Of a stretch of DNA of 64,000 bases, positions 35,464-48,360 are shown in pieces. The stretch spans positions 3,348,001 through 3,412,000 of the forward strand of contig RCTD01000001.1 of the NCBI GenBank assembly GCA_014898415.1. Reading direction: 5' to 3'. Position numbers and translations under genes: made by a program. Origin of the DNA: Stromatinia cepivora. Taxonomy: Eukaryota > Ascomycota > Leotiomycetes > Helotiales > Sclerotiniaceae. The notes below the pieces were generated by a model. The model was given only the letters and a program-made list of their open reading frames with translations, did no database searches and had not been told where the DNA came from. Position 1 is the first letter of the stretch, and every line of letters begins with the position of its first letter.

Positions 35464-36639
35464 GGCTATTTGGGGGCGCTCGGGGGGGTTTGATGGGATG
35501 TGTGATGTGTGATGAGATATGTGATATGAGATATGAGATATGAGATGTGAGTTGATATATTGTACAATGAGTTTGGAAGATTTCGCTTTTATTTATACGC
35601 ACCAAACACCTGGGGTCGGGAGAATAGAATAACTGAAAATTGGGCATGGTATCGAGTTTTTAGAGATGGTTTCATTAGTATAGTATAGAACTTAAAACCT
35701 TGTGTAGGATCTTAAATAAATGGGGAGTTGTAATCTTAGATTAAAACTAGGTATAGGAAGACAAAAGTTAGATTTTTGGGCATTTTTGAGGATTTTGATG
35801 AGATTTTTTGGGGTGATATTTCTTGTATGCTATTCTGAGTATCGGCTTTGCTTATTGGTATTATTGAGTGTATTTATATCATATTACATGACATGACATG
35901 ACATGACATGAAACCCTCATTCCCCAATTAAATACCCGCATGCTATTCGTACTCGGTTCCTCTCTCTTTCTCCTAACCTTGCAATACGGAGTAGGATCAA
36001 GAAAATAGGATATTGTGATACATAAAGGGGTTAAGTTGTGAATATCTATCTCTGAGCTCTAATCAATACTCCTACCACTTCCCGTGTCTCTCATTCTATA
36101 TAAAGAGGAATAATCTCTAAATCACTGAATGAGCAATATAGTGCGGTGATCAAGCCATCGGCTTCTCTTCTCTCTCTCATCCATTCAAAGGATCTAAATA
36201 ACCTAACAAACCCATGTAGTTGTTCCCAGCCGTGAGTACTGGATGGCTATGGGTCTTTATAAATATTGGAACAAATGATACAGCTAGGATCTTGAGGATC
36301 TTGAGTGAGGATGAGCAGTGTGGATATTGAAGTTGGCTTGCTGGAGATGGGTAAGTTGGCATTCATTCTTCATTCAGTTCCGCGGCATGAGCAGTCATTA
36401 TCGTTTTGGTGTCTCTTTGATATTTCTCTGATGCATTATTGGTAGATATTGTTTAGCCTCGTCATTAGTGCCATGTTGTTTGGTTAGATGTATTTTCTAC
36501 TTTGCTTCAGCTTGCGGATATTTTCTTCAAGTGGAATGGAGACCCATCATATACTGCTTCTCAAGACCCTGCTGATGATAAGTGGACCAAACTTCAGCTT
36601 CATATGCTTAACGCTTTTGAATAATAGATGGAATCCTAA
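35464..36639. other. Intergenic with simple repeats
   Basis: Past the transporter stop lie a GATATGA-type repeat (about 35508-35555) and (ACATG)5 at 35886-35910. Beyond about 36480 the sequence may include the eroded 3' end of the minus-strand DHA1 transporter, but no conserved block was identified there. Confidence 0.5.
35886..35910. repeat. (ACATG)5 microsatellite
   Basis: Five perfect tandem copies of ACATG. Confidence 0.95.
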
Positions 36640-37905
36640 TGACTTCCCCTTGCCGACATGTCTAAATTTGGATTCCTTGTTGTAAGCATAATCGCGGAGG
36701 AGGAGTGCAAATGGGTAACCCCGTTGATATAGATTGAAGAGAGGCCGCCTGATCATAATAATAGTATAATTGAACGAGAAATACTAATATGATGTTCCGT
36801 GACCCAACCATAAGCCATGATAGCCAAGGCACTGAGATAGAACAAGGGAACAGCAATCTCCAATCGCGGTTTCTTGATCGGAAATTTGGTATGGTCCATT
36901 TAGCGATTTTTTGTGAGTGGGAAGCTGTGAATCTTGGCATACCGGCGATGGTTAAAGTCCACTGTCTCACTGGCTGTGAAAACCGAGATGAGAGATCCTG
37001 CACCAACGGGAAGGAACATCAATGATACCTTACGCTGGGGGAACCTATACAAAGAGCTGGTTGCGATAAAGCGCCTGTGGAAATTGCATATTAGCAAGCT
37101 AGACTAGTTTCTGCAGCACCTAGAAGGAGTCTTGCCTCTTATCGGCTAGAACTTTCAATGTCGATAGTGGATTTGGAACCTGTAGGTTGTTGTTCTTTCT
37201 CAAAGCTGTGAGATTTTCCGAGTTCACTGGAATTCCGCTTTTGTGTCCAGTGGAATGTCGGATATGGTCTGAGATGTTCATGCAGAGAAAAGATGGAGGT
37301 ATGGAGCCATTGCCGACTAGATTGCGGCTGGTTGATAGGAGGTATAAATAAAACTGTTCTCTTGAGGGGTAGAAAAGCACTGTATAAGACATCTGGTACT
37401 GCACTGGGTAGTGCGATGCCAGTTGTTTCGGAGAATGGTTGGAGCACTTCATTGCTATTATGTTTGATCCACTTCTCCTCATCCATATTGATATGAGGCT
37501 GCCTACAGGTGATAATGGAGCGGATCTGAGGATCGGACGCTTGCTGAACACTAGTCTCAGAAACATGAGATCTCGGTTTCCTTGGCCATGGTAAAGTCTA
37601 GTCAGGGTTTGAATCGCTGCAGAAGTATACGGCGATGGTGTGCCGAGCTTTATATATTCTCCCACGATGACACCTAACCGGCGAACAGTGGGCGACTATT
37701 GCCGGATTTAGATGATTATCTCCAAAGATTGCAGGGGAAGCGGAGCCGACAAATTGCGACGCATCGATCTACCATTTGCGGGTATTGCGACTGACCAGGT
37801 CTCGAAACTTCAAGTAGACTCAATACTTGGGGTGTACAATTTTGAGTTTGTTTAACTGAGTCCCAGTCTATCTGTGAAGTAGTAAAAGCATTTAATTCCA
37901 ACATT
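36640..37905 (-). pseudogene. DHA1-type MFS drug:H+ antiporter, multiply broken
   Basis: DHA1 antiporters are 12-TM plasma-membrane pumps exporting toxic compounds or metabolites. Minus-strand pieces, each in its own frame: a block near SASPAIFGD (about 37690-37730) like the first motif-A loop of the family; NLVGNGSIPP then SGIPVNSENLTALRK and VPNPLSTLKVLADK (37135-37330), the characteristic central cytosolic loop; FLPVGAGSLISVF with DFNHRRYAKIHSFP (36905-37020), the repeat of motif A after TM7-8; and FPIKKPRLEIAVPLFYL followed by AIMAYGWVTEHHIS (36795-36885), TM9-10. Stops or frame changes separate all of them (for example stops at about 36900 and 36770). The C-terminal helices are not recognisable. 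The order and strand of the pieces are consistent with one decayed gene. Confidence 0.82.
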
Positions 37906-38727
37906 CGAGCCAGTTAAGGTGGTATCTTATTCTCCGGAAAGAAAGTCCAAGAAGAAGAAGGATCCATTATCTTTTCCATTCAACCTTGAGACCCATCGAT
38001 AAGACGCAGGTACATTCATGCATCGCACATCTCCTGGGGAAACTTCTCCGCAATTTCAACCCTTTGACCATGCGGAGGATATTCATTGGGAGGTTTAGAC
38101 GCAATACCCCATGAATGATACTGACATTCATGTTTCCTTTAAGAAAAATGGCCTGTAATACCAAAACCATACAGATCCATCGTCGTGGCTGCATGAGCCA
38201 TTATGTTGTCAGGGTACTAAACAACATGTTTTGATTGGTGATTGCTGAGTTGTACTGTGGATATGCTGTATAGCTAGCTGCAGCTACCCAGCCACCAGGT
38301 AAAAAGTGTCTGTTTCTCATCTCCCTGCGAACCAGAAAACTGTCATGCTTGGTTTTAGGTTACATTGATTGATTATAGCATGATTTTATATCTTCAAACG
38401 TGTTAATTAATTATCAAAGGCTTCATTTTTGAAAAAAATTAATTGTTCCTAGCAGTTCTGCCCAGCTCAATTCATCTTCACCGCATTGGTTACCTAGCGA
38501 ACCCCCCAAATTATTTACAAGTCAGTACGATAAGGAAGCACATTTTTGCGTTTACGAGAGAGAGAGAACCTTTCCAACCATATTACAATCATTCCGGAAC
38601 TACACTTTATCCACATTCCCCTCCATTTCAAATAGTGGTATCGAATACTTCAAGATAATTACCATCTCGATATAATTTAACGAATTTTGAGATTATCTGC
38701 CATTAGGCGGCAGATCCGCCCGCCGCC
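37906..38727. other. Intergenic; possible decayed coding sequence, b561 gene promoter at right
   Basis: On the minus strand around 37940-38110 a frame free of stops except for two TGA codons reads with coding-like composition (PPNEYPPHGQRVEIAEKF...), perhaps the N-terminal cytosolic part of the DHA1 remnant; this is uncertain. The last 100 bases precede the b561-like gene, whose ATG has a GCCGCCATGG context. Confidence 0.35.
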
Positions 38728-41320
38728 ATGGCGACTGATAATCTCTCTCCAGCGGGGAGTAGCACATATTCATCAGATACAATGTATGTTGGAGATGGGA
38801 CTTGGGATGCTACGAAAAATGATTTCCTATTACCTAATTTAATGGGGTTGAATTTCGAGACGATGAGGTATAATGGTGAGTGAATCTTTGAAAGCTTTAG
38901 GTTATTGGCATTGCCATGGATGAAGGAGCTGACGGAAGATAGGAATGGGAAATCGATTTGCGACAATGCCTGGATACAAAGGATTAATTACAGCTCATGG
39001 TATACTTGCTGCCATTACGTTTCTATTCATTGTACCTGGGGCGGTATTCATTGCGAGATTTTATGGTCGAGACATAAGGAGAGCGATACGATACCATATA
39101 TATTTACAAATCATGACGGTACTTCTATCAACAGTTATTTTCATACTTGGGTGGATGGCAGTCGGTCCTGCGCGAAGTTTAACGAATCCCCATCACGGCA
39201 TCGGGTTGGCAATTTATGTCTTAATTTGGGTACAATTTCTATCGGGATGGTGGACACATAATTCGGAGAAGAAACGAGTTTTGAGAAGGATTCCTTTCAA
39301 AGCATTCTTACACCAATGGATAGGTCGCGCAACAGCACTACTTGCAATTGCGCAAGTACCTTTAGGACTGACTTTGTACGGATCACCAAAATATCTCTTT
39401 ATACTCTTCGCTGTTTGGATGGCTTTTCTAGTGTTGTTATACTTCATTCTTTCATATAGAGCAATACAGGCACTTCCAGAAATAATACGAGAAGGAAGTA
39501 GCCATGGCGAGGTAATCCGGGAGAGGAGAAAGAGCTCATTCGGTGCAGGTATACTTGGACCTTTACTCGCAGGCGCCGGAGCTGCTGCTTTGCTTGGAAA
39601 TCGAGATCGAAAGAGGAGCAGGAGTCGCAGTCACAGCAGAGTCCGGGAAGAGGTTATACCTTCGCGCCGTGGCTCAAGATCTCGGCGTGGGTCTGTAAGC
39701 TATGTTGAAGAAGAAAAACATGAATCCAGGAAAAAGGACGATGGAGGTGTGATGGATACATTGTTTAAGGGTGCGGCAGTTCTCGGTGCCGGCGCGCTTG
39801 CAAAGAGTTTTTTCGACCGACGACAACGAACAAAGCATGCAGACGAATATTCCTCTGTTGCTCACGATACTCCAGGAAGAAGGCATCATAGACGTAATGA
39901 CAGCGAGTATAGTGAATCTACTATTCCAATTGAGCGAACAGGCCGTTACGAAGATCGTCGGGGAAATCGTCCCACCTTATCTGGTCCCGGAAATCCAGTA
40001 GCTGCCACAGCTGCGATTAGTGCAGCTGAAGCACGTCCAACGACCCCTAGACCTGTGACTCCCGTGACTCCTCGACCAATACGGAGTCAAGCCGGTCGAT
40101 CGCATAGTTTCGATTCTATGAGTTATTCTTACGATTATGGATCCGGTAGTACTGTTAGTCCATCTCGAAGACCACAAGAAAATCATGGACTACGAAATGG
40201 GCTGCTAGCTGGCTTGGGAATAGGCTGGTTTACCAAGAAAATGAAAGATCGCAAGGAAAAGAAGGAAATGGATAGGATTGAACGCGAGGAAGATGAAAGA
40301 TATGAACGAGAAAAAGCTTCTCGACATATTAATCAAGGCTCACATTTGACAAGCGACGCATTTCCACCAAGAACTCATCTCAGACGAAGCTCTATAGAAT
40401 CATCTGATCTTTCATCACTTGTCGACCCTCATCCTAGACCTGGAGCATCAGCATCAGCGCCACCTCCAATTCCTGTTAGTATGGGTCAATCTCGTTCCCG
40501 CCATGATATCGTTACAGAACCAGTCTCAATGCCTCCCATGCCCAGCGATACACATGGTATCCTCCATCTCCCTTCCGATAGTGATATAACACCAACTCCT
40601 GGTCGAAATCGTCGGCTATCATCGATTCGCAGAGATGAAGGTGAGGCTGCTGCTGCTGCCGCCGCAGCCGGAGCTGCTGGTCTAGCCGAAGAAGAGGAAC
40701 GTCGTCGTCAAAGATCTCGCTCCAGATCCGCCGTCGCAAGTCCACCTATCAGTGTCAAAGTCAAAATGCACGGAGACAAAGATCGCAATGTCACTTTACG
40801 ACGACTTACAGAACAAGAGGCGGCAGCAGAACGTGCATCGAGAAGAGCTCGAAGTGGCCAGAGACGTTCAGGAAGGGATTCCATAAGTGATTTCAGTGAT
40901 GGTGAGGTTTCATCTCGATATCGAAGAGAAGCAGAAAAAAGGGCGGAAAGGAGGGCCGAATCAATGGTCAGAGATAAATATGATGAAGCTGGCCTCCCAC
41001 CACCACCAATAGGTCCTCTTACACCACCTAATCCTGCATTTGCAGGCGGAAAGAAACCTAAAGACTCAGGTTACTATTCTGGAAGACCACAGAGTTCTGG
41101 TAGACCGCAAAGCTCTGGTAACCAGGATCCGAGTGTGGCTGGGGGGAGTGTGTTTGACGCGGGAAAGAGTAATATGTCAGAGGATACCCATGGTACATGG
41201 AGTGCGATGAGTCCAGATTCCGGCACGGATCATGCTAGGGAAAGGAGGCAAAGGAGGAGAATGGAGAGACAAAGGCAAAGTATAGGGGCAGGGACGGCAG
41301 GCACAGTTGATTTTACTTGA
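38728..41320 (+). CDS. Cytochrome b561-like membrane protein with long disordered tail
   Basis: Exon 1 is 38728-38875 and exon 2 is 38943-41320; the 67-nt intron (GTGAGT...GATAG) joins RYN to GMGNR in frame, giving 841 residues. The start is set by GCCGCCATGG and a conserved-looking soluble N terminus. Residues about 65-215 carry five membrane helices in b561 arrangement with candidate heme histidines H68 (TAHG), H101 (YHIY), H124 (PHHG) and H163 (LHQW). Such domains carry electrons across membranes; in fungi they occur alone or with DOMON domains, and no DOMON domain is visible in the 50 residues before the core. The remaining 620 residues are disordered: Arg/Ser-rich repeats (RKRSRSRSHSR), two Gly/Ala hydrophobic patches (GILGPLLAGAGAAALLG; GLLAGLGIGWF), an alanine run (about residue 615) and a basic helical tail. 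The role of the tail is unknown. Confidence 0.85.
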
Positions 41321-44300
41321 GTTCTTTGTTCTCGAGTTGTATTATTGTTTGGTGTTTGGGGTTGGCAAAAAGGGTTGGATTGTTTTGATTTATTGGTGGG
41401 GGTGAGGTTGAGGGGATGATAAAAGGGAACGAAATGCATGATGATGTCTGTTTGTTTTACGTTCAAGGCTTTTGTATATGGATGATGCAATAACGGATGA
41501 GGATCGGATAGGGTCATCATAGGATACGAATTTTTTTCTCATGAGAAATGGTTGGAGATGTGTTGAGGAAACATGAGCGAGCAATCTCGCGTAGATACGA
41601 TACCTAGCTTGACTGCATGTTTGTTGTTTAGCTTTTATTTTCTACATAATTGATATTGATAATTTTTTATCTAATGCTTCCCCCTTCCTTCTTTTTTTTG
41701 AGGCTAGTTTTTGTCTTTGTTGCGGTGATGTGATGTGATGTGAGGTAGATTGTACTTGTAAGATTACTTAGCTCGGGATATAGTTCAGATATATATGATA
41801 AGATTTTACTTTTTGGTTGATTCTTTGGGTTTTGTTGAGTTATACTAGGTATATCTCATCAAAGTGGATAATGATCGGATGTCTAGCATAGGATAGGACC
41901 AACCAGCTTGGGTGAAAGAGTGGCTTTGTTGGGTTGGTTGTTCAATAGTGGATGTCTATTCGGGATTGGGTAACATTAATTAATACTTTTATTATGAGAC
42001 TGATAAGATCTTATATCTATCAGAGTATCGAGGGGTTGCAAAATAGTTCTATGGTGTTTTGTTGTCGGTTTATAATTGGGGATTCCCCTACGATATCTCA
42101 TTATCAGTTTATGGTTGGGGGATTTTGTTATTTCATTGCATGGTCTTTGGATTTTAGAGATAATGCTATGTCTAGGTTGCGGATATATGTAAGTTTTCTT
42201 TTTCTTTTGGGATTTTTATACTTTGAAATTCTAGTTTTTTTCTTCTTTTTCCTTTTTTTGGGGAGGGGGGGGGTTTGTTCAGGATACTTGTCTTAGGTAT
42301 GTTCCTGGGATATAGAAGAGCTGGGTTAGTGATGGAGGGTGGAGGGTGGAGATGTTACTTGGGATATGGTGCGGATTGAGAACGTTTTTGGGAACGGGGC
42401 TTTGAATTTGGAGGTAGTGTGAATGAGGGGAGGTGAGAGGTGTGGAATGGAGTGGAGTGGAGATTCTTGATTTAAGATAGGAGGCTCTTCGATATAGTGT
42501 TATGGCTGGGATTTAACTGCTTTGAGTAAGAGGTGTCATGTGGGAGTTGAAGGGAATCAAGTGATATGACTCTATTGGCTTGATGCACAGAAGTCGTCGG
42601 ATTTGTTATTATTGGCTCCTTCCTATTCGTTCTTTCTTTTAAGTTAAAATCAACCAAGAAGTCTTCCCCAGGATATCAACTCTCCAACATCTCCTCATCA
42701 TGTCATTGAGTCACCGCAAAAAATACTCTACATAGCACTTACATCACATCAAACTATTACTGGCAAACTGCGATCTTACTGGCTTCCCGACTTTTTCCCC
42801 AGGCATTTCTCCTTTGAAGATCAATTCATCCCTTAAATCGCACTTCCTTCATCAACATTTATTGTAACTAGGGACTTAGGGTTTAATCGTGTTAGCTGCA
42901 AATTGACCAAAAAGGTTTCCAGCCATGTCGAACGCGAGCAAATGTCTTTTCGAATATCTGGAAAGGGCAGTAGTGCGGTCTTTCCTCAGGCCTGTAATAT
43001 TTTTTCACACGAAGAAGATAAAGAAAATAGCAGAGTAGCGGAATTATAAGAGCTCAAGAGACATGATCTTACGGAGCAGGGTTGGGAAAGATCAGCCGAT
43101 AATCAGTTGGTTCGAATCAAAGGCCTATTCGTAATATAGATTATGCTTTTGATGTTCTAAAATCCCTTCACAGATGCCCACGCGCCAAGTGGAAGAGAAA
43201 TTTTAAAATTACAAGGAACATTTGGTCACGGAAAGCTCGCTGCAAGTATTCCGTTGCGTTATGAATGAAGATAGCGAGGAGTTTGAAGAAGAGATCCAGA
43301 GACCCCGGAACTTTTGCGATAGAAGACTTGAATTAGACCTTCTCGAGAAAGAAGAAATCATCCATATCTTGGGCCCTAGTTTTCCTTTCTTGCAAAACCG
43401 ACTTAGCACTCAACTTCCAAATTCACCAGCCCACATGCCGGCAGGAAACCCCAATATCCTAGTCCCCTATTACCATGGGAGGTCCATCTTTACGCATTAG
43501 ACGCGCCTTGATATCTATCGATGGCTTACTGTGAACAATCGAGATGAATAGGCTAACAATGCTGGGTATTGTGATTGTATGGAATGCCCGTAGGAACCCA
43601 AAGACCACATCACACTTTTAGAAAGAGATATAACGATAGATTAAGGAATTTAGGATACTCTGAGCCGAAAGGCATTTTGTCATTCGATATTTCGAAGGGG
43701 AAGGTGTGCACCACGACACGTAATTCAGCATACTCTTTCTGTTTCCAGATAGGAACTGTTATCATACTTCAAGATTTCTTCCTCATTGGGATTTCTGATC
43801 CTTTGTTATGGTAATCTCGCGAAACATATTCGGGAGAGAAAGTCGTGCAATGATGTATTTGAGATGGAAAAGATATTTCTAAGTGAATGTGAAAGTTACA
43901 CAGCGTGGGAACCTGATTTTCATCACCAGTGCAGGCTATACCAGAGGGTATCAGAGTAACAACCGACGTAAATATTCTCCACAAAGAAAAGTTGCGGCCA
44001 ATTAGATAACATGGAAAGGGCCCTTTCACAGCTGTTCACTACGATCAGACAGGTGCTTCGGAGAAACACCTTCAATTTTCTAATCATGTTGACAACTACC
44101 ATGGAACCCATTTCACATGTTTTGGTAGTGGAAGTGTTTATAGATAATTAAAACATGGTTAAACTTCTAGACATCCCAGGTTCGATGGGAAATTCATATC
44201 ATACGACTTTTGAAAGACAAAAATGATGAATCCCAATCATCTACTGCCTTGATATATACTCAGAAACCATACCCCCCCACACCAGTCATAGATGACTAAC

Positions 44301-44785
44301 TCATTGCCCGTACAATTTGTAATGTATCATGGGAAACAAAGCCAGAATATAAATAACTTATGTCTATTTTTTGACATCAAAAGGCTTGAGCTCCCTCGCT
44401 ACTTGTGCTTTATCCTTTCCTTCCCAAATATCAATACATTTCTACGAAATACAAGCAATAGCAACTCAAATAAAACGAAGGCAATACATCGACAGAATAT
44501 CCACACAATACAAACACTCCAACTACTAAATCAAGCTACATTAAGTCAACTTTCGAAACATACATCTCAAACTGTTTTGCTATTTGTACTTTGATATTAC
44601 CTGTCAATCTCTTTAATATTGCCACAGACCCCAATCAAATATTTTTTTACCAGCTTCTATCGCCAAATCACCACCTTCGATCTCCGTCCTCGTCAGAACC
44701 TTCAAAAGAAGATCACAATATTACGGCTCATATTCTTCGTTCTTCCAGCAAATTGTACCCGTGCCTCCCCCAGAAGACCCGAACA
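41321..44785. other. 3.4-kb gene-poor region
   Basis: The longest spacer of the window. Left part: 3' flank of the b561-like gene with GATGT repeats (about 41727-41745) and T-rich tracts. Around 43150-43500 and 43570-43810 plus-strand frames of about 80-90 codons have somewhat coding-like composition (LELDLLEKEEIIHILG; RNLGYSEPKGILSFD) but no recognisable family, so they may be remnants of a decayed gene. The right end is the promoter of the next gene. Confidence 0.45.
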
Positions 44786-45803
44786 ATGAACCAACATTCG
44801 AGACAGGAAGATTATGAAGATTATGAAGCACGAGCTATCAGGGAAGAACAGGATAAGAAAGCGATTGATGACTTTTGGCATGCATATCATGTTTCTCATA
44901 AGAAGAGAGACATATTCGATGAAATGAGCAAAGCTCTCCCACTTGAGATACTTGTACCAAAGCGCAAGAGTTATTTGACCCAATTAGAAGAAGTGGAGGA
45001 AGTCGTAAATTATTATTACCTCGAAATACTGACAGGAAAAAAATCATTGGCGTCCAGATGGCGCAACGAAGGGCGGGAGAATTTCGATAACATGATGAAA
45101 CGCCTCAACGCCTTGTTTGAAGAATTACCAAGAGCTTTGGAGGAATCTGAGAAGTCTCGACTTTCTTCAATGGGGACAGAACTGCGCGAACTATTCGAAA
45201 AATCCTCAGCAGTATGATACAAAAGCTCTTCGTCGACACTCACTATTGACACAGCTAACATTTTTTATTCAGGATCCTGGCCTTGGAGCAAACGTTAATG
45301 TTTGGAGATTTGGACACTCCGAAAAGTCCAGAGCCCTCCAAAGTTTATTTAGTTTAGTGAAGGAACGTCTCAACCGCCTCTACTTTTCCAGCTTCAGGGT
45401 ACTGTATCGCAAGGAGCTAATGCGGGAACTGAGCGAGTTGTGCACCTCTCTCAATAAATATAACCGTTTCGTAAGAAAAATAGACAAATTGCTTTTTATT
45501 TTCTTGAACATATTGATTCACATTGGTAACTTTTACCTAGTCACGATTCATACTATGGGTAGGCTGACATGTTACTTAGAACTTCTGCATATCAAGATTG
45601 TTAATCCTTTCTCGAGCAAGACTGGGGACGTAGCCATTACAGATAGACTCGAAACAATTTACCCGGGCTTCAAGGGGGCATACCTAGAGGAAATGATGTA
45701 TCTATACGGCAGGGACAACTCTTGGTTCATGAGGGTAGACCAAGAGGCAATCGAACATCATCTGAGTCTCATTAGAGATAATATAAGTCGTTTGGATGAG
45801 TGA
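44786..45803 (+). CDS. Uncharacterised 318-aa protein, probably lineage-specific
   Basis: Exons 44786-45211 and 45273-45803 (61-nt intron, GTATGA...GCTAAC...TTCAG, phase 0) give 318 residues. The start chosen (MNQHSRQEDYEDY) removes a low-complexity upstream extension that is open in the same frame from 44591. The protein is charged and largely helical, with alternating Glu/Lys/Arg stretches (EARAIREEQDKKAIDDFWHA; LFEELPRALEESEKSRL) and one hydrophobic stretch (LLFIFLNILIHIGNFYLVTI, about residues 225-245) that could be a membrane helix. No known domain recognised. Its neighbours give no clue: long spacers on both sides. It could be a rapidly evolving orphan or effector-like protein, but no signal peptide is present. 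Confidence 0.65.
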
Positions 45804-46850
45804 TGTGGAGGATAGATCTCAGTCTAGATATTTGGTGGGCTGGTTCTGAACTCGCCACCGTGGGGGCAGGTTGCGGAAAATTTTAACATGATATAAGAAC
45901 CAAACATAATAAAAAAATCGTTGAGCTTCACACATTGCATATCATATACTCTGGACAAACAAAACATTGAGTCATACAAACCCAATGCCAGAATTGAGAA
46001 GCAACCCTAAATATCGGAATCCATCACTCCTGAGGCACACTATACCTAATATGCCTAGTACCATTCATGAGATTTTGTGTCAAACTATCTGAATGTAGTG
46101 TTTCTTTGCAAGGGAGTTTAGCCTTAAGATTCCAAATGAAGTGAATATGGCCGGTGGATCTAACAAATCAAATATGTTCAACCTTTCAAATAGACATCAT
46201 TTGCTCGGAGGTTCTATTCCTCCAACTGCATTGGATCCATGACTATTCAATACAATAAATCATTCCATTTTATTAAACAGCTCTGGCTTTTATAGTGAAC
46301 TCAACATGCTGGATATATAGTTATGGTGGCATAAACGAGGTGACCTCTTGATGGATAAAGAACGTTAAAGCGGATTAAATAATTGTAAACGCAAGAGTCA
46401 TTTGTTTCATTTTCCATGTATCCTCGTGAATTCTGTGGGGAGGAGTAGCGTACTTTGCACGTCATGAGGATGAGGAATAAAATTATCACGTGATTCTCAA
46501 GCTTATTGCTTCAGCCCTACGCGTGGAGCTACTACGGAACTTAAGCACTTGTGCGGCCAGAAGGTATACCACACTTTGTTAATAGGAGGCTATTCTTCTT
46601 CTTGTAGTTTACCATCTTTTGGTTCGCGCTTAAAGTGAATTGTGCTATACTTTCTGCCACACGAGTAGTATTAAAAAGTATCCACAGGTCTTGAATCACA
46701 TTTTCTCCCAATAAATATAAAAACCAGGAATTGCAAGAATTTAGTGATAGCTTTATTTTATAAAGTCTTGAACAAGTTCAAATTTCCATTTCAACTTCGA
46801 CTCATCCAAATAGCACAACGTCAACTACTATCAATAATCCTATCGACGTC
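45804..46850. promoter_or_regulatory. Intergenic; promoter of the hydrolase gene at right
   Basis: No gene seen. A CACGTG palindrome (about 46488-46493) and a TATA-like AATATAAAAACC (46716-46727) lie 360 and 130 bases upstream of the hydrolase ATG; they are plausible but unproven promoter elements. Confidence 0.4.
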
Positions 46851-47702
46851 ATGAGTGCCTCCATTAGCGACGTCGTCTCCACCACTTCTGCTTCCTCCGA
46901 TGATGGTCCCAGCACCGAAACCACAATCGTTTCTCCTTCCGGCGACAATCATACACACACTGTGATATTTATTCACGGACGTGAAGATTTTGGCTCGGAC
47001 CTAGCACAATTTTTCTTCGACAGCAAATCTTCGGACGGTTGTAGCTTAGCTGAGATATTTCCTACCATTCGTTGGATTTTTCCAACCGCCAAAATTCGAT
47101 ATTCGGCAAAACGAGACTTTGAATTTGGCAATTTCTCACTCAGAGATTTTGTATCTATATCTCGATGGTTCGACGTTTGGGATATTAAGGAACCGGAGTA
47201 CAAGGAAGAGCTCATGATTCCCGGTCTTCAGGAAAGTATGGAACAGATATCTGAGATCATCGAGGAAGAGGCGAAAATTATTTCCATGGATAAAATTATT
47301 CTCGGTGGAATTAGTCAAGGCTGTGCTGCAGCAATTCTCACTCTGCTGACTTATGGTCTGAATATGGGGGGTTTTATTGGATTATCTAGCTGGTTACCAT
47401 TCCGCAAAAATATCGAGAGTCTTGATACCATTTTTCAAGTATCGAAAATCGATTCCAACGCAGATAATTTGGATAAATCCCTCAGCCCTTTATCGATCCA
47501 ACGTAAAACTCCAATCTTGTTCACCCACTCCAAAAACGACGAAACCGTTCCTTTCGCACATGGAGAAGCTTTACGGGAGACTATCAAAAGACAAGAATAC
47601 GACGTAGTTTGGAAGGAGTATGACGATGGAACTCATTGGATTAATCCAGATCATGGGGTGGATGATATTTCTGCATTTATTCACACATGTTTGGATATCT
47701 AA
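46851..47702 (+). CDS. Acyl-protein thioesterase/carboxylesterase-like alpha/beta hydrolase
   Basis: A single-exon gene of 283 residues in the phospholipase/carboxylesterase (Abhydrolase_2) family, whose members include acyl-protein thioesterase 1, which removes palmitate from proteins. After a Ser/Thr-rich start (about 38 residues), VIFIHGREDFGSD supplies the oxyanion-hole HG and the family's G-x-G-D-like loop. The catalytic triad is visible: S155 in GGISQGCAA, D230 in HSKNDETVPF and H262 in DGTHWI. The length exceeds the typical 225-240 residues because of the N-terminal extension and an insertion before HSKND. Fungi carry several such paralogues in addition to the essential one, and the departure from the usual FGFSQGG motif suggests a diverged paralogue rather than the orthologue of yeast Apt1. 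No signal peptide, so probably cytosolic. Confidence 0.88.
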   Translation: MSASISDVVSTTSASSDDGPSTETTIVSPSGDNHTHTVIFIHGREDFGSDLAQFFFDSKSSDGCSLAEIFPTIRWIFPTAKIRYSAKRDFEFGNFSLRDFVSISRWFDVWDIKEPEYKEELMIPGLQESMEQISEIIEEEAKIISMDKIILGGISQGCAAAILTLLTYGLNMGGFIGLSSWLPFRKNIESLDTIFQVSKIDSNADNLDKSLSPLSIQRKTPILFTHSKNDETVPFAHGEALRETIKRQEYDVVWKEYDDGTHWINPDHGVDDISAFIHTCLDI

Positions 47703-48349
47703 TTATATTTCTATGGATAAGAGGTTTTATATCGTCTTGGAGTTCGTATTTGGGGGTACTTAATGGTGCATTGAGACAATCTGGAGTTTAGTTCATAGAT
47801 ATAAATAATGATAATATTTTCTACTGACTGAATCCGAATTGTTCTCACACAAAGTGTAATGTCATTAAATATAAAATTCGGATCATATTGTAGGGTAATC
47901 TCATCCACCAGAGCAGAGAAAGCTAGACAAATTAGCCGAATATCGGCATGGACTTAACCCAGGTGGTATATAATGAGCTGTTTCGGACCATAAAGGGGTA
48001 TCATCTTAATGATCATTGTTGGATATTTCTATTTGAGATGGAGTATATAGTTGGATTGCGTTCTATTTTGGAAGTGAAATTCGTCGTATCGGAATTGCTA
48101 CAGGTAGTCGAAATTGGTGCCACCAACTCCCTTCCGGAGTCTGGCAAAGTTGATGAAGAACCTTTTTTGACCCATTCATCAGTTGTCCAATGAAAAGAGT
48201 TAGATATTCCGGCTATTCCAGAGTAAAATCAGCGAGTTTCCATTCCTATTTGATATATTAAATCATTCTATTAAATAAAGCTTAGAGGAGAGCCAAGCAT
48301 TCCTCAACATTCGAGCTAAATTGATATAAAATTCTTCTAGGCCATTCTA
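47703..48349. other. Intergenic, no gene seen
   Basis: AT-rich 3' flank of the hydrolase and spacer up to the palindrome-rich mobile element. An 81-codon plus-strand frame (47948-48193) has no recognisable similarity and is not called. Confidence 0.5.
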
Positions 48350-48360
48350 ATAAAGGCGTA

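Noticed and set aside
39674..40186. Minus-strand open frames within the b561-like gene
   Set aside because: Shadows of an Arg/Ser-rich coding exon on the plus strand; no independent signal.
43150..43810. Coding-like frames in the 41.3-44.8 kb spacer
   Set aside because: No recognisable motif, start context or splice structure; kept only as a note in the spacer entry.
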